Shown one piece after another: positions 15,484 through 25,186 of a stretch of 29,342 nucleotides of DNA. The DNA lies in the NCBI GenBank assembly GCA_000721275.1, contig JOFO01000067.1:1-29342 (forward strand). Reading direction: 5' to 3'. The stretch comes from Microtetraspora glauca. GTDB taxonomy: Bacteria; Actinomycetota; Actinomycetes; Streptomycetales; Streptomycetaceae. The notes below the pieces were generated by a model. It searched no databases. It was not told where the DNA came from and saw nothing but the letters and a program-made list of their open reading frames with translations. The translations under genes were made by a program, and so were the position numbers. Position 1 is the stretch's first letter. Each line of letters starts with the position of its first letter.

Positions 15484-16308
15484 ATGTCCGACGCCGTACT
15501 CCGCTCCGTCCACGTCCACCCGGTGAAGGCCCTCCGCGCGCTCGACCGCGCGGAGGCCGAGGTGCAGCCCTGGGGTCTCGCGCACGACCGCCGCTGGGCG
15601 GTCGTCGACGCCGGGGGGACGGTCATGACCCAGCGCCGCCACCCCCGGCTGGCCCTCGCCGCCGCCGAACCCCTCCCGGACGGCGGCCTGCTGCTCACCG
15701 CGCCCGGACGCGAACCGCTCCGGGTCGCGGTGCCGGAGCCCTCGGCGACGCTCACCATGGACATCTTCGGCAAGGCGGTGGAGACGGTGCCCGCGGGCGA
15801 GACGGCCGCCGCCTGGTTCTCCGCCTTTCTGGAGGCCGACGCGCGCCTCGTCCACCTCGACGCGCCCGAGCACCGGCGCCCCGTGAACCCCGCCTACGGG
15901 CGCCCCGGCGACACCGTCAGCCTCGCCGACGGCTACCCCCTGCTCGTCACCTCCACCGCCTCCCTCGACGCCCTCAACACGCTGATCGCGCGCGGCGAGC
16001 ACGCAGCCGAGGGACCGCTGCCGATGACCCGCTTCCGGCCGAACCTGGTCGTCGACGGCGCCGAGCCGTGGGCGGAGGACGGATGGACCCGGCTGGCGGT
16101 GGGCGACGTGACCTTCCGGGTGGCGAAGCCGTGCGCGCGGTGCGTGGTCACCACCACCGACCAGACCACCGCCGAACGCGGCCGGGAGCCGCTGCGGACG
16201 CTGGGCCGGCACCGCAATCTGAACGGCAAGCTCGTCTTCGGCCTGCTCCTCATCCCCGAGCAGCGCGGCACCGTCCGCGCCGGCGACCCGGTCAAGCCCC
16301 TCGGCTGA
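15484..16308 (+). CDS. MOSC-domain protein (mARC-like)
   Basis: The 274-residue product has an N-terminal MOSC beta-barrel part ([12 protein letters not shown] to about 95) and the MOSC domain proper (about 120-270). The latter includes [10 protein letters not shown] (183-192) and [16 protein letters not shown] (214-229). Cys217 and Cys220 are in the place of the conserved cysteine that binds molybdenum cofactor in mARC and related proteins; in mARC this is the Mo ligand. An N-reductive or sulfur-carrier role is possible. No partner reductase or cytochrome lies beside it. The 84-base gap to the next gene is unremarkable. Confidence 0.9.
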   Translation: MSDAVLRSVHVHPVKALRALDRAEAEVQPWGLAHDRRWAVVDAGGTVMTQRRHPRLALAAAEPLPDGGLLLTAPGREPLRVAVPEPSATLTMDIFGKAVETVPAGETAAAWFSAFLEADARLVHLDAPEHRRPVNPAYGRPGDTVSLADGYPLLVTSTASLDALNTLIARGEHAAEGPLPMTRFRPNLVVDGAEPWAEDGWTRLAVGDVTFRVAKPCARCVVTTTDQTTAERGREPLRTLGRHRNLNGKLVFGLLLIPEQRGTVRAGDPVKPLG

Positions 16309-16392
16309 CCCGCCCCCCCTTCCGCTCGACAGGCGAGCCGCGCGCCCCACGGGCACACTCGTCGGAGGAGCGACGAACGAGGGGGTTCCGGG

Positions 16393-17001
16393 ATGCGCGC
16401 AGCCACCGGACTCTGGCGCTGGCGGCACAATCCCCTGCGCAGGACGACGGACCTGGTCGAGGCGTGGGTGGCGCTCGTCGCCGCCGTCCTGCTGTGTGTG
16501 GCGGTGCTCGTGGCCGGCTGGACGGCCGGCTCCTCCGCGCAGCACTCCCTCCAGCGCGCCGTCCACGCCCAGCAGCAGGGGCGCGTGCCGACCACGGCCC
16601 GCGTCCTCGGTCCCGCCCCCGCGCCGCCCGGCGCCTCCGTGTCGGACCGGGACGCGGCCGAACAGCGGTTCCGGCGCGCGGTGACGGCCCGCTGGACCGC
16701 CCCCGACGGCACCTCCCGCACCGGCACCGTCACCACCTCCCGGGCCGACGCCGACCCCGGCGACACCTTCCCGCTCTGGACCGACCGGGCCGGACGCCCC
16801 GTGAACGCCCCGCTGGCCGGCGACACCGCCCGGGCCCACGCCTTCGTCGCCGGCCTCACGGCGGCACTCCTCGCCGGGCTCGGCGTGGAACTCCTCCGCC
16901 GGCTCGTGATGCGGCGGCTCGTGATGCGCCGGTACGCCCGCCTCGACCGCGCGTGGGCGACCGTCGGCCCGGACTGGGGCCGCACCGGCGCCGGCAGCTG
17001 A
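16393..17001 (+). CDS. Rv1733c-family membrane protein
   Basis: The product has 202 residues. The N-terminus [23 protein letters not shown] and a first membrane helix at about 22-45 are the mark of a family of two-helix membrane proteins common in Streptomyces and mycobacteria (Rv1733c type). The second helix is at about 151-171, and the loop between (about 100 residues) lies on the outside by the charge rule. Function is unknown. The tail contains a perfect in-frame 15-base duplication (16900-16914 and 16915-16929, one base differing) that gives [13 protein letters not shown]-rich GAGGGGG at about 16379-16385 may serve as the ribosome binding site. Confidence 0.8.
   Translation: MRAATGLWRWRHNPLRRTTDLVEAWVALVAAVLLCVAVLVAGWTAGSSAQHSLQRAVHAQQQGRVPTTARVLGPAPAPPGASVSDRDAAEQRFRRAVTARWTAPDGTSRTGTVTTSRADADPGDTFPLWTDRAGRPVNAPLAGDTARAHAFVAGLTAALLAGLGVELLRRLVMRRLVMRRYARLDRAWATVGPDWGRTGAGS
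16900..16929 (+). repeat. 15-base in-frame tandem duplication
   Basis: CGGCTCGTGATGCGG followed by CGGCTCGTGATGCGC. It duplicates RLVMR in the C-terminal tail of the Rv1733c-type protein. Slippage is a likely origin. Confidence 0.8.
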
Positions 17002-17138
17002 CGCGACCGGAGCCCGGGCCTCCGCCCCTCGTACGGGTGCGGCTCGACGACCCGTCAACCCCGCGCCCCCTCGCGCGCTACGGTGGGGGGCCGGATCCAG
17101 TTCGGCGTCGACGTACGAGGCGGGGGCAGAGCACACCC

Positions 17139-19568
17139 ATGGCACAGGGCACGGTCCAGGTGACGCACACCGGCACGTCGCGGTGGCGGCGCCGCACGGG
17201 CGAGTACGCCTCCCTCGCCGCCGCGCTGGAGGCGGCCGGCGACGGCGACGTCCTCACCGTCGCGCCCGGCACGTACCGGGAGAACCTCGTCGTGACCCGG
17301 GCGGTGACGCTGCGCGGACCCGAGGACGGTTCGGGGCCGGTGCGGATCGCGCCGCCGGACGGGGTGCCGCTGACGCTGCGCGCGTCCGCGATCGTGCAGG
17401 ACCTGCACATCGAGGGCCAGGACGTGGCGGCGCCCGCGCTGCTCGTCGAGGACGGCACGCCGGAACTGCTCGACCTCAGGATCATGACCCGCTCGGCCGC
17501 CGGCATCGAGGTGCGCGGCCGGGCCCGCCCGACCGCCCGCCGCTGCACGGTCGACAATCCGGCCGGGGTCGGCATCGCCGCCGTCGACGGCGCCGGCGGC
17601 GTCTTCGAGGAGTGCGAGGTCGTCTCCGCCGGGCAGGCCGGGGTGTCGGTGCGCGGCGGCGCGCACCCGCGGCTGGAGCGCTGCCGGGTGCACCACGCGT
17701 CGGGCGCCGGGATCGCCGTCACCGGCGAGGGCAGCGGCCTGGAGGGCGTCGGCTGCGAGGTGTACGAGATCAAGGGCGCCGGACTGCAGATCGCGGCCCG
17801 GGGCACCGCGCACCTGGTGGACTCGTCCGTGCACCGCACCTCCGCCGACGGCGTCACCCTGGACACCGACGCCGTGCTCACGCTCTCCGACTGCGACATC
17901 CACGACGTGCCGGAGAACGCGGTGGACCTGCGGTCCCGTTCGGTGCTGACGCTCACCCGGTCGACGGTCCGCCGGTTCGGGCGCAACGGGCTGTCCGTGT
18001 GGGACCCGGGCACGCGCGTGGACGCCCACCAGTGCGAGATCCACGACAGCACCGGCGACTACCCGGCGGTGTGGGTGAGCGACGGGGCGAGCGCGGTGCT
18101 CGACGCGTGCCGGGTGCACGACGTGCCGGACGCGCTGTTCGTGCTGGACCGCGGCTCGCGGGTGGACGTCGTGGACAGCGACCTCACCCAGGTGCGGAAC
18201 ACCGCCGTGTCGGTGAGCGACGGCGCCACCGCCCAGCTCGACGACTGCCGCATCAAGGAGGCGTCCACCGGGGCGTGGTTCCGCGACCACGGCAGCGGCG
18301 GCACGCTCGCCAACTGCACCGTGGACACCGTGCAGACCGGCGTCATCGTCACCAAGGGCGCCGACCCGACGGTCGAGCGCTGTGTCGTCACCTCCCCCGC
18401 CGAGGCCGGCTTCTACGTGTCGGCCGAGGGCCGCGGCACCTTCCACGGCTGCCGGGTCACCGGCAGCGGCGGCTACGGCTTCCACGTGATGGACGGCTGC
18501 CGGACGGTGCTGCGCCGCTGCCGGACCGAGCGGTGCGCGCGGGGCGGGTACGAGTTCCCCGAGGACGGGCCGGTGGCCGAGGACTGCACCGGCGACGAGA
18601 GCGCCGTCCGCGCGCCGTCCGTGCCGCAGCCGGCCGTCGCGGCCCCGGCCCGGGCGGACGGCGGACACTCCCCCGGCCTGCTCTCCGCCTATCCCCCGCC
18701 GCGCACCGCCGCCGCGGCGGCCCCCGCGCCCGCCGCGGTGCCGTCCGTCCCGGCGCCCCGCCCGTCCGAGGACGTGCTCGGCGCGCTGGACGCGCTGGTC
18801 GGCCTGGACAGCGTCAAGCACGAGGTGCGGACGCTCACCAACATGATCGAGGTGGGCCGCAAGCGGCAGGAGGCCGGCCTGAAGGCCGCCTCGGTCCGCC
18901 GCCACCTCGTCTTCACCGGGAACCCCGGCACCGGCAAGACGACCGTCGCCCGCCTCTACGGCGAGATCCTCGCGTCGCTCGGCGTGCTGGAGCGCGGGCA
19001 CCTGGTGGAGGTGTCCCGGGTGGACCTGGTCGGCGAGCACATCGGCTCGACCGCGATCCGCACCCAGGAGGCGTTCGACCGGGCCCGCGGCGGCGTGCTG
19101 TTCGTGGACGAGGCGTACGCGCTGTCCCCGGAGGACTCCGGCCGGGACTTCGGGCGCGAGGCGATCGACACGCTGGTGAAGCTGATGGAGGACCACCGGG
19201 ACGCGGTCGTGGTGATCGTGGCCGGCTACACCGCCGAGATGGAGCGCTTCCTCACCGTCAACCCCGGTGTGGCGTCCCGCTTCTCACGGACCATCAGCTT
19301 CGGCGACTACACGCCGGAGGAGCTGCTGCGGATCGTGCGGCAGCAGGCGGACGAGCACGAGTACCGGCTCGCGGAGGGCATGGACGACGCCCTGCTGACG
19401 TACTTCGAGAAGCTGCCGAAGGGCCCGGCGTTCGGCAACGGGCGGACCGCGCGCCAGACCTTCGAGTCCATGGTCGAGCGGCACGCGGGCCGGGTCGCGG
19501 TGCTCGCCGAGGCGAACACCGACGACCTCACCCTGCTCTATCCGGAGGACCTGCCCGAGCTGCCCTGA
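17139..19568 (+). CDS. Right-handed beta-helix fused to CbbX/EccA-type AAA+ ATPase
   Basis: The product has 809 residues. Residues 1 to about 490 are a right-handed parallel beta-helix. Short coils repeat every 22-25 residues, and the same place is filled by Cys at 136, 159, 182, 206, 252, 299, 324, 370, 393, 415, 438, 461 and 483, by Ser at 229, 275 and 347, and by Leu at 89 and 113. A Pro/Ala linker covers about 491-545. The rest is an AAA+ domain of the CbxX/CfxQ/EccA/SpoVK type: Walker A GNPGTGKT (594-601), Walker B VLFVDEAY (653-660), [12 protein letters not shown] with the likely arginine finger (708-719), and a sensor-2 region at [11 protein letters not shown] (766-776). There is no signal peptide, so it is cytoplasmic. 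The ATG at 17139 follows a G-rich stretch; GGCGGGGGC could be the ribosome binding site. The AAA+ part probably remodels a protein held by the helix, which is inference. The last 31 bases overlap the convergent gene. Confidence 0.9.
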   Translation: MAQGTVQVTHTGTSRWRRRTGEYASLAAALEAAGDGDVLTVAPGTYRENLVVTRAVTLRGPEDGSGPVRIAPPDGVPLTLRASAIVQDLHIEGQDVAAPALLVEDGTPELLDLRIMTRSAAGIEVRGRARPTARRCTVDNPAGVGIAAVDGAGGVFEECEVVSAGQAGVSVRGGAHPRLERCRVHHASGAGIAVTGEGSGLEGVGCEVYEIKGAGLQIAARGTAHLVDSSVHRTSADGVTLDTDAVLTLSDCDIHDVPENAVDLRSRSVLTLTRSTVRRFGRNGLSVWDPGTRVDAHQCEIHDSTGDYPAVWVSDGASAVLDACRVHDVPDALFVLDRGSRVDVVDSDLTQVRNTAVSVSDGATAQLDDCRIKEASTGAWFRDHGSGGTLANCTVDTVQTGVIVTKGADPTVERCVVTSPAEAGFYVSAEGRGTFHGCRVTGSGGYGFHVMDGCRTVLRRCRTERCARGGYEFPEDGPVAEDCTGDESAVRAPSVPQPAVAAPARADGGHSPGLLSAYPPPRTAAAAAPAPAAVPSVPAPRPSEDVLGALDALVGLDSVKHEVRTLTNMIEVGRKRQEAGLKAASVRRHLVFTGNPGTGKTTVARLYGEILASLGVLERGHLVEVSRVDLVGEHIGSTAIRTQEAFDRARGGVLFVDEAYALSPEDSGRDFGREAIDTLVKLMEDHRDAVVVIVAGYTAEMERFLTVNPGVASRFSRTISFGDYTPEELLRIVRQQADEHEYRLAEGMDDALLTYFEKLPKGPAFGNGRTARQTFESMVERHAGRVAVLAEANTDDLTLLYPEDLPELP

Positions 19569-21937
19569 TCCGCGGCCGCGTCCACGCCGCGCTGCCGCGG
19601 CAGGGCGGGCAGCAGCCGGTCCAGGAGCGCGGCCCGGCACATCGCGAAGGCGGGGTCGGCCTGGTAGTCGGAGTGGCCGAGGACCGGTTCGGGCAGCGGG
19701 TGGGCGGGGGTGCGTCCGTACGCGACGGGGTCGCGCAGCGCCGGGGCGTCGACGCCCGGGCGGCCGTCCTCGGCGGGGACCCGGACCGGGCCGCCGATGG
19801 GGTCGGTGGCCCGGTACAGATTGGTCCAGCAGTCCACGGCCCGGTGCAGGCCGCGCAGCGCGTCCGGGCCGAAGTAGGCGGGGAACCAGCGGCCGTAGAG
19901 CCGTTCCAGCGGGGAGCCGTAGGTGAGGAGGGCGACCCGGGCGCGGGTCGCGGCCGGCAGCTGCCAGACCGCGGCGGCGGCGAGGACGCTGCCCTGGGAG
20001 TGGCCGGAGATGACGAGCCGGCCGCCGGTCCCGGCGGTCCAGGAGCACATCCGCCAGGTGAGGTCGGGCACGGCCCGCTCGGCGTAGCAGGGCGGGGCGA
20101 ACGGGTGGGCGGCGCGCGGCCAGAAGGTGCCGACGTCCCACAGGATGCCGATGGTGCGGCGGGCGGACGCGTCCCGGTAGGCGCGGCGGCCCCAGGTGAC
20201 GAAGAGCAGGAAGCCGAAGCCGATCATCCAGGAGCCGAGTGCCTGGGTGGTGGCGGCGAGCCCGGCGACGGCGGGGTGCGCGCCGGCGAAGGCCCGGCCG
20301 GGGACCTCGCCGCTCGCCCAGGCGCCGGCGACGGACGCGGCGCCGAGGAGCAGGGCGGTGCCGGCGACGACGCCGACGAGGAGCGGGGCGGAGTCGGTGA
20401 GCGCGGCGCGGGCGCGGCTCGCGGCGATCTGGCCGGTACGGACGGGGTCGGGGCGCTCGCCGGCGTAGTCGGCCTCGACGGCGGCCCGCAGCCGGCGGGT
20501 GGCGAGCGCGGTGCGGGCGGCGAGGAGGGCGGCGGGCGCGAGCAGCAGCAGGAGCAGCACGGGGATGACGGACGCCTGCCAGCTGAGCAGGACGGGCGGT
20601 CCGGCGAGGGGGCTGCCGGCGCTGCCGGGGGTGGCGGAGCCGTCGAGCCGGTCCGCGACCCACTGGGCGACGCCTCCGGACATGACGCCGCCGAGGGCGC
20701 AGGCCAGCGTGGCGGTGGCGGGGCCACCGAGTCCGGCGAGCGCGGTGCGCGGGTCGCGCCGGGGGCGCTGGAGCAGCAGGGCGACCGCGCCGAGGGCGAC
20801 GACCAGGCCGCCCTGGGCGACGGTGAGGGCGCCGAAGGCGGCGTTCCCGGGGAGGGCGCCGGCGGAGGTCCAGCCGGGCCGGTCCCAGGCGGTGTGCACG
20901 GCGGTGAGCGCGAGCAGCCCGGCGGCGAGGGCCGGCAGGCGGGTGAGGACGGCGTGCTCGACGCGCTGGTCGAGCCGCCGCTCGCTGCGGCCCCGGCCGC
21001 AGACCGACCAGAGCACCAGGACGGCGCAGACCAGCAGGGCGGCGCGCAGGGCGAGTCCGGTGGCGGCGAGGGTGCCGGTGTCGTGGCGGGCGGGGGCGGC
21101 GGCGAGGGCGCCGGCGACGGTGAGGAGGCCGGCGGCGGTGTGCGCGGCGCGCAGCCGGGCGACGAGCCGCCTCCCGTACCAGAACCCGGGCCGTCCGAGC
21201 GCGGGCCGCGGATCCTCGGGCGAGGCGGATGCGGCGGACGACGCGGGCGTTGCGGGGTCGGCGGGGGCGGAAGGGGCGGTGGGCGGGTCGTCGGTGGGCA
21301 GGTCGTCGGTGGGCGGGCGCTGGGCCTCGTACGCGCTCCAGGTGCGGCGGGAGAGGTACCAGAGCAGGCCGACGAGCGCGGCGGGCAGGGCGGCGGCGAG
21401 GGCCAGCCTGCGACCGGGCCCGGACCACCAGCCGCCCCGGTCGGCGGCGAGGAAGCCGAGCCAGGCGCGGCCGTCGGCGCAGCCCGCGGTGCCCGCGCAC
21501 TGCCAGGCCGTCAGGTCGAGGGCGACCTCGCAGGCGGCGGCGGTGAGCAGCACGGTGAGGGTGAGGGCGAGCAGCCGGACCAGCACGCCGTAGAGCCGGA
21601 CGAGGGCGGGGCGGCCCGGGGCGGGCGGGCGCATCCAGTGGGCGAGGTTGACCACCATGAACGGCAGGAGCAGCAGCCACAGGGCGCGGGCGCCGTCGCC
21701 CGAGGTGAGGTTGGACCAGACGTACGCCTCCGGGACCGGCCCGGTCCGCCGGCGGTCGGGCCGGTCCTCGGCGCCGGCGTCGTCGGCGCGCCGGTGGACG
21801 GCGGCGGTGTCGTCACCGGTGACCCGCACGGTCCTGGGGTCGTCGAGCATGGACTGGGGAGTGGCTCCGCCGACTCCGTGGACGAGGAGTTCGAGTGCCG
21901 CGCCCCCGTGCTCCGGGGCGGGTGTGGCAGGGGACAC
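19538..21937 (-). CDS. Polytopic membrane protein with interrupted alpha/beta-hydrolase core
   Basis: The product has 799 residues. The N-terminus has [16 protein letters not shown] (15-30), like the first strand and HG loop of an alpha/beta-hydrolase. Hydrophobic segments follow at about 85-100, 116-137, 178-195, 265-282, 294-312, 331-347, 365-389, 405-421, 454-475, 517-538 and 565-582. The nucleophile elbow comes only after them: ISGHSQGS (643-650, Ser647), then ATDPIG (Asp712) and LGHSDYQ (His755), in the order expected for a Ser-Asp-His triad. I infer that the hydrolase fold is split around a membrane domain. The likely role is a membrane lipase/esterase; the substrate is unknown. The GTG at 21937 has GAGGA nine bases upstream, but an anti-SD TCCTC lies between. 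The gene's stop lies inside the 3' end of the convergent AAA+ gene. Confidence 0.8.
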   Translation of the reverse strand: MSPATPAPEHGGAALELLVHGVGGATPQSMLDDPRTVRVTGDDTAAVHRRADDAGAEDRPDRRRTGPVPEAYVWSNLTSGDGARALWLLLLPFMVVNLAHWMRPPAPGRPALVRLYGVLVRLLALTLTVLLTAAACEVALDLTAWQCAGTAGCADGRAWLGFLAADRGGWWSGPGRRLALAAALPAALVGLLWYLSRRTWSAYEAQRPPTDDLPTDDPPTAPSAPADPATPASSAASASPEDPRPALGRPGFWYGRRLVARLRAAHTAAGLLTVAGALAAAPARHDTGTLAATGLALRAALLVCAVLVLWSVCGRGRSERRLDQRVEHAVLTRLPALAAGLLALTAVHTAWDRPGWTSAGALPGNAAFGALTVAQGGLVVALGAVALLLQRPRRDPRTALAGLGGPATATLACALGGVMSGGVAQWVADRLDGSATPGSAGSPLAGPPVLLSWQASVIPVLLLLLLAPAALLAARTALATRRLRAAVEADYAGERPDPVRTGQIAASRARAALTDSAPLLVGVVAGTALLLGAASVAGAWASGEVPGRAFAGAHPAVAGLAATTQALGSWMIGFGFLLFVTWGRRAYRDASARRTIGILWDVGTFWPRAAHPFAPPCYAERAVPDLTWRMCSWTAGTGGRLVISGHSQGSVLAAAAVWQLPAATRARVALLTYGSPLERLYGRWFPAYFGPDALRGLHRAVDCWTNLYRATDPIGGPVRVPAEDGRPGVDAPALRDPVAYGRTPAHPLPEPVLGHSDYQADPAFAMCRAALLDRLLPALPRQRGVDAAADQGSSGRSSG

Positions 21938-22071
21938 TGAGGAGCTTCCTCTCGTGGGTGGGAGGATGCGACGTCGGCTCCAGGATCGCGGACGACCGTG
22001 CCCCCGCGCACGGCCTCTCACCGAATCCGACAGCCATTCCCTCGTCTCCTGCGGAAGGACCGGCCCCGGCG
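21938..22071. promoter_or_regulatory. Divergent promoter region of the hydrolase and DeoR genes
   Basis: This is 134 bases between divergent starts. It contains GAGGA-GCT-TCCTC at 21939-21951, which pairs the hydrolase Shine-Dalgarno sequence with its own complement. A possible -10 CAGGAT (about 22000) could serve DeoR. DeoR-family regulators often bind their own upstream region, but I see no strong palindrome that would mark the operator. Confidence 0.4.
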
Positions 22072-22890
22072 GTGACTGACAATCAGAACCTCCTCGCGGA
22101 GCAGCGACGCGCCCTGATCCTCGACGAGGTGCGGCGGCGCGGCGGTGTCCGGGTGAACGAGCTGACGCGGCGGCTCGGCGTCTCCGACATGACGATCCGG
22201 CGCGACCTGGACGCGCTGGCCCGGCAGGGCATGGTCGCGAAGGTGCACGGCGGGGCGGTGCCGGTGGCGGAACCGAGCACGCACGAGCCGGGGTTCGAGG
22301 CGAAGTCGGCGCTGGAGCCGAGCGCGAAGGACGAGATCGCGCGGGCGGCGGCGGCGCTGGTGCAGCCGGGCGCGGCGATCGCGCTGTCCGGCGGGACGAC
22401 GACGTACGCGCTGGCCCGCCGGCTGCTGGACGTGCCGGACCTGACCGTGGTGACGAACTCGGTCCGGGTGGCGGACGTCTTCCACGAGGGGCGTCCGGTG
22501 TCGGGCGAGGGGCGGCGGGCGCCGACGGTGGTGCTGACCGGCGGGGTGCGGACGCCGTCGGACGCGCTGGTGGGGCCGGTGGCGGACCGGGCGGTCCGCT
22601 CGCTCCACTTCGACCTGCTGTTCCTCGGGGTGCACGGCCTTTCGGTGGAGGCCGGTCTGTCGACGCCGAATCTGGCGGAGGCGGAGACCAACGGGTGCCT
22701 GATGCGGTCGGCGCGCCGGGTGGTGGTGGTCGCGGACCACACCAAGTGGGGGACGGTGGGCCTGAGTTCGTTCGGGACGCTGGACGAGGTGGACACCTGG
22801 GTGACGGACCGGGGCATGGCCGCGGAGGTGCGGGCGGAGGTCGCGGAGCACGTGCCGGGGCTGCTGGTGGCCGGCGAGGCGGCGGCGTGA
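22072..22890 (+). CDS. DeoR-family transcriptional regulator
   Basis: This 272-residue protein has an N-terminal winged helix-turn-helix (about 12-62) with the family signature around RVNELTRRLGVSDMTIRRDL (27-46), followed by the DeoR ligand domain. That domain contains the sugar-phosphate binding loop GGTT (108-111), TNS (128-130), DLLFLGVHGL (181-190) and KWG (225-227). By family knowledge the ligand is a phosphorylated sugar or related metabolite and the protein is usually a repressor. The GTG at 22072 follows GGAAGGA by about 12 bases. The stop overlaps the start of the next gene as GTGA, so the two are translated together. No sugar catabolic gene is present, so its targets lie elsewhere or are the coupled gene. 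Confidence 0.92.
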   Translation: MTDNQNLLAEQRRALILDEVRRRGGVRVNELTRRLGVSDMTIRRDLDALARQGMVAKVHGGAVPVAEPSTHEPGFEAKSALEPSAKDEIARAAAALVQPGAAIALSGGTTTYALARRLLDVPDLTVVTNSVRVADVFHEGRPVSGEGRRAPTVVLTGGVRTPSDALVGPVADRAVRSLHFDLLFLGVHGLSVEAGLSTPNLAEAETNGCLMRSARRVVVVADHTKWGTVGLSSFGTLDEVDTWVTDRGMAAEVRAEVAEHVPGLLVAGEAAA

Positions 22891-23321
22891 GCCGGTTCCG
22901 GGTGGAGCGGCGGACCGGCCTGGTGCCGGAGGAGGTGTGGCGGCGGCTCACCGACTGGCCGGCGCACGGCCGGCAGGTGCCGCTGACCCGTACGACGGTG
23001 CTGACGCCCGGTCCGAACGGGCCGGGGACGCGGTTCACGGCCCGCACCGGGCTCGGGCCGCTGGGCTTCGACGACCCGATGGAGGTGGTCCGCTGGCAGC
23101 CGCCGCACCGGGACCGGCCGGGGGTGTGCCGGCTGGAGAAGCGCGGACGGCTGGTGCGCGGCTGGGCGGAGTTCGAGGTGGCGGCGGCGGCCGGCGGGAC
23201 GCGGGTGGTGTGGACGGAGGAGCTGGCGGTACGGGGCCTGCCGGGCGTGTGCGACGGGGTGCTGGCGCGGGCGGGCCGGAGGGTGTTCGGCCGGGCCCTG
23301 GACGGTCTGCTGAACACCTAG
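22887..23321 (+). CDS. SRPBCC-family protein (polyketide cyclase/dehydrase-like)
   Basis: The product has 144 residues in a START-like/SRPBCC fold. It begins with the usual 'RVERRTGLVPEEVWRRLTDW' strand-helix pattern (residues 4-23), then beta strands including GTRFTARTGLGPLGFDDPM, and ends with a long helix (GVLARAGRRVFGRALDGLL). The fold binds hydrophobic ligands in a cavity under the long helix. The start GTG overlaps the DeoR stop by four bases, so production is tied to the regulator. It could serve as a ligand carrier or an activity partner to the regulator, which is inference. A second SRPBCC gene lies 80 bases downstream. Confidence 0.8.
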   Translation: MSRFRVERRTGLVPEEVWRRLTDWPAHGRQVPLTRTTVLTPGPNGPGTRFTARTGLGPLGFDDPMEVVRWQPPHRDRPGVCRLEKRGRLVRGWAEFEVAAAAGGTRVVWTEELAVRGLPGVCDGVLARAGRRVFGRALDGLLNT

Positions 23322-23357
23322 CGATCGAACGGGCTTTCGCCTTGCCGGGGTGACCGC

Positions 23358-23363
23358 TAGGGT
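23358..23363 (+). promoter_or_regulatory. Candidate -10 box of the second SRPBCC gene
   Basis: TAGGGT, 38 bases before the ATG. A good ribosome binding site GGGGAGGT (23387-23394) follows, so this transcript has a normal leader, unlike many neighbours. Confidence 0.4.
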
Positions 23364-23401
23364 GCTTCCTCCCATCCGCACCCCTCGGGGAGGTCCGGTC
23401 C

Positions 23402-23920
23402 ATGTCACGCCGACTCCGGCCGGTGGAGCTCGACTTCACCGGCGCCGCGCCCGTCCGCCTCGCCTTCGAGGCGGTGCTCCAGGCGCCGCCCCCGGCCGTC
23501 TACCGCGCGATCGCGGTGGAGGTGGGCAGCCTGCCCGCCTGGTTCGCCCCGGTCGCCTCGGCCGTCCCCCTCGACGACGGGGCGCGCCGGACGATACGGC
23601 TGCGCGGCGGCGTCCGGTTCGAGGAGACGATCCTGGCCGCCGAACCGGACCTCCGCTACGCCTACCGCGTCGACCTCACCAACGCGCCGGCCGTCTCCGC
23701 GCTGGCCGAGGAGTGGGCGCTGGCGCCGTCGGGCGCGGGGACGCGGCTGCGCTGGACGATGGCGGCCGACGGCCCCGCCGCGTTCCGCGCGGGGCTGCGG
23801 CTGGCCTCGCCGGGCCTCGGCGTGTCGTTCCGGCGGGCGGCGTCGGCGCTGGACCGGCGGCTCATTCCGGCCAGACGCCCGTCGCCAGGAACCGCTCCAC
23901 GGCCGCCGCGTACGGGGTGA
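23402..23920 (+). CDS. SRPBCC-family protein, second copy
   Basis: This 172-residue protein has the SRPBCC pattern: [20 protein letters not shown] (21-40) as first strand and helix, [11 protein letters not shown], a curved sheet with [18 protein letters not shown], and a long helix near 125-150 ([15 protein letters not shown]). It is too diverged from the first SRPBCC protein for a recent duplication. The ribosome binding site GGGGAGGT is good. Its last 59 bases run into the 3' end of the convergent PLP-enzyme gene, so the two mRNAs would be complementary there. The C-terminal 25 residues, encoded mostly by the overlap, are low-complexity (Arg/Pro) and may be dispensable. Confidence 0.75.
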   Translation: MSRRLRPVELDFTGAAPVRLAFEAVLQAPPPAVYRAIAVEVGSLPAWFAPVASAVPLDDGARRTIRLRGGVRFEETILAAEPDLRYAYRVDLTNAPAVSALAEEWALAPSGAGTRLRWTMAADGPAAFRAGLRLASPGLGVSFRRAASALDRRLIPARRPSPGTAPRPPRTG

Positions 23921-24989
23921 TGTCGAGGCCCTGCTCGGCGAGCCAGGCGTCGGAGTAGTACTTGTCGAGGTAGCGGTCGCCGGGGTCGCAGATGAGGGTG
24001 ACGACGCTGCCGGTGCGCTCCTCGGCGACCATCTCGGCCACGATTTTGAAGGCGCTCCACAGGCCGGTGCCGGTGGAGCCGCCGGCCTTCCGGCCGATGG
24101 CGGTCTCCAGGGCGCGGACGGCGGCCACGCTCGCCGCGTCCGGGACCTTCATCATCCGGTCGACGGCGCCGGGCACGAAGCTGGGCTCCATCCGGGGCCG
24201 GCCGATGCCCTCGATGCGGGACCCGCAGTCGGCGGTGGCGTCGGGGTCGTGGTGCACCCAGCCGTCGAAGAAGCAGGAGTTCTCCGGGTCGGCGACGCAG
24301 ATCCGGGTGTCCTGCTGGGTGTAGTGGACGTAGCGGGCGATGGTGGCGGAGGTGCCGCCGGTACCGGCGGTGGCGACGATCCAGGCCGGCTCGGGGTACC
24401 GCTCCAGCCGCAGCTGCTGGTAGATCGACTCGGCGATGTTGTTGTTGCCGCGCCAGTCGGTGGCCCGTTCGGCGTAGGTGAACTGGTCCATGTAGTGGCC
24501 GCCGGTGCGGGCCGCGAGCGCCGCCGACTCCGCGTACATCGAGCGCGGGTCGTCCACGAAGTGGCATTGCCCGCCGTGGAATTCGATGAGCCGGCACTTC
24601 TCGGGGCTGGTGGTGCGGGGCATGACGGCGACAAACGGGACGCCGATGAGCTTCGCGAAGTACGCCTCGGAGACGGCGGTCGAGCCGCTGGACGCCTCGA
24701 TGACGGGCTTGCCGGGGCGGAGCCGGCCGTTGCAGAGCGCGTACAGGAAGAGCGAGCGGGCGAGCCGGTGCTTGAGGCTGCCGGTCGGGTGGGTGGACTC
24801 GTCCTTGAGGTAGAGGTCGATGCCCCACTTGTCGGGCAGCGGGAAGCGCAGGAGGTGGGTGTCGGCGGAGCGGTTGGCGTCGGCCTGGACCTTGCGGACC
24901 GCTTCCTTCAGCCAGGCGCGGTAGGCGGGATCGCTGCGGTCGACGTCCACGGTGGCCATGGCCTGGACGGTGTGCGGGGTGGTGCTCAA
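23862..24989 (-). CDS. Cysteine synthase-family PLP enzyme, Cds1-like (cysteine desulfhydrase type)
   Basis: The product has 375 residues of a beta-family PLP enzyme. The PLP lysine is Lys73 in TGSLKHRLA, the substrate loop is ASSGST (99-104), and the phosphate-binding loop is GTGGTSA (209-215). Stretches such as [15 protein letters not shown] [11 protein letters not shown] (178-188) and RIEGIGRPR match my memory of mycobacterial Rv3684 (Cds1), a cysteine desulfhydrase that releases H2S, pyruvate and ammonia. I do not know that activity for this protein. I chose the TTG at 24989 because AGGAGA lies eight bases before it; an ATG ten codons further (24959) has a poorer site. TTG starts are rare. 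No cysteine or serine O-acetyltransferase gene is beside it. Confidence 0.88.
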   Translation of the reverse strand: MSTTPHTVQAMATVDVDRSDPAYRAWLKEAVRKVQADANRSADTHLLRFPLPDKWGIDLYLKDESTHPTGSLKHRLARSLFLYALCNGRLRPGKPVIEASSGSTAVSEAYFAKLIGVPFVAVMPRTTSPEKCRLIEFHGGQCHFVDDPRSMYAESAALAARTGGHYMDQFTYAERATDWRGNNNIAESIYQQLRLERYPEPAWIVATAGTGGTSATIARYVHYTQQDTRICVADPENSCFFDGWVHHDPDATADCGSRIEGIGRPRMEPSFVPGAVDRMMKVPDAASVAAVRALETAIGRKAGGSTGTGLWSAFKIVAEMVAEERTGSVVTLICDPGDRYLDKYYSDAWLAEQGLDITPYAAAVERFLATGVWPE

Positions 24990-25186
24990 CGGTCTCTCCT
25001 CGCTGTCCCGCCGGGGCCGGGCCCCGGGCTTCCCACCCCCGACGATACCCCCTCCCACCTGGGCAAACGTTCCCTTTGACGCTCCATAGGCACGCCTTGG
25101 GGAACGCCCGTACGACGCTCCCTGGTGCCCGCGCCGACGGCCCGGCACACTGGGGAGGAACGCACAGGCGGAAGGGGTGGACCGGC

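Noticed and set aside
17183..21940. Long plus-strand frame through the AAA+ gene and the hydrolase gene
   Set aside because: Frame-shifted shadow of two well supported genes; Arg/Gly-rich with no motif.
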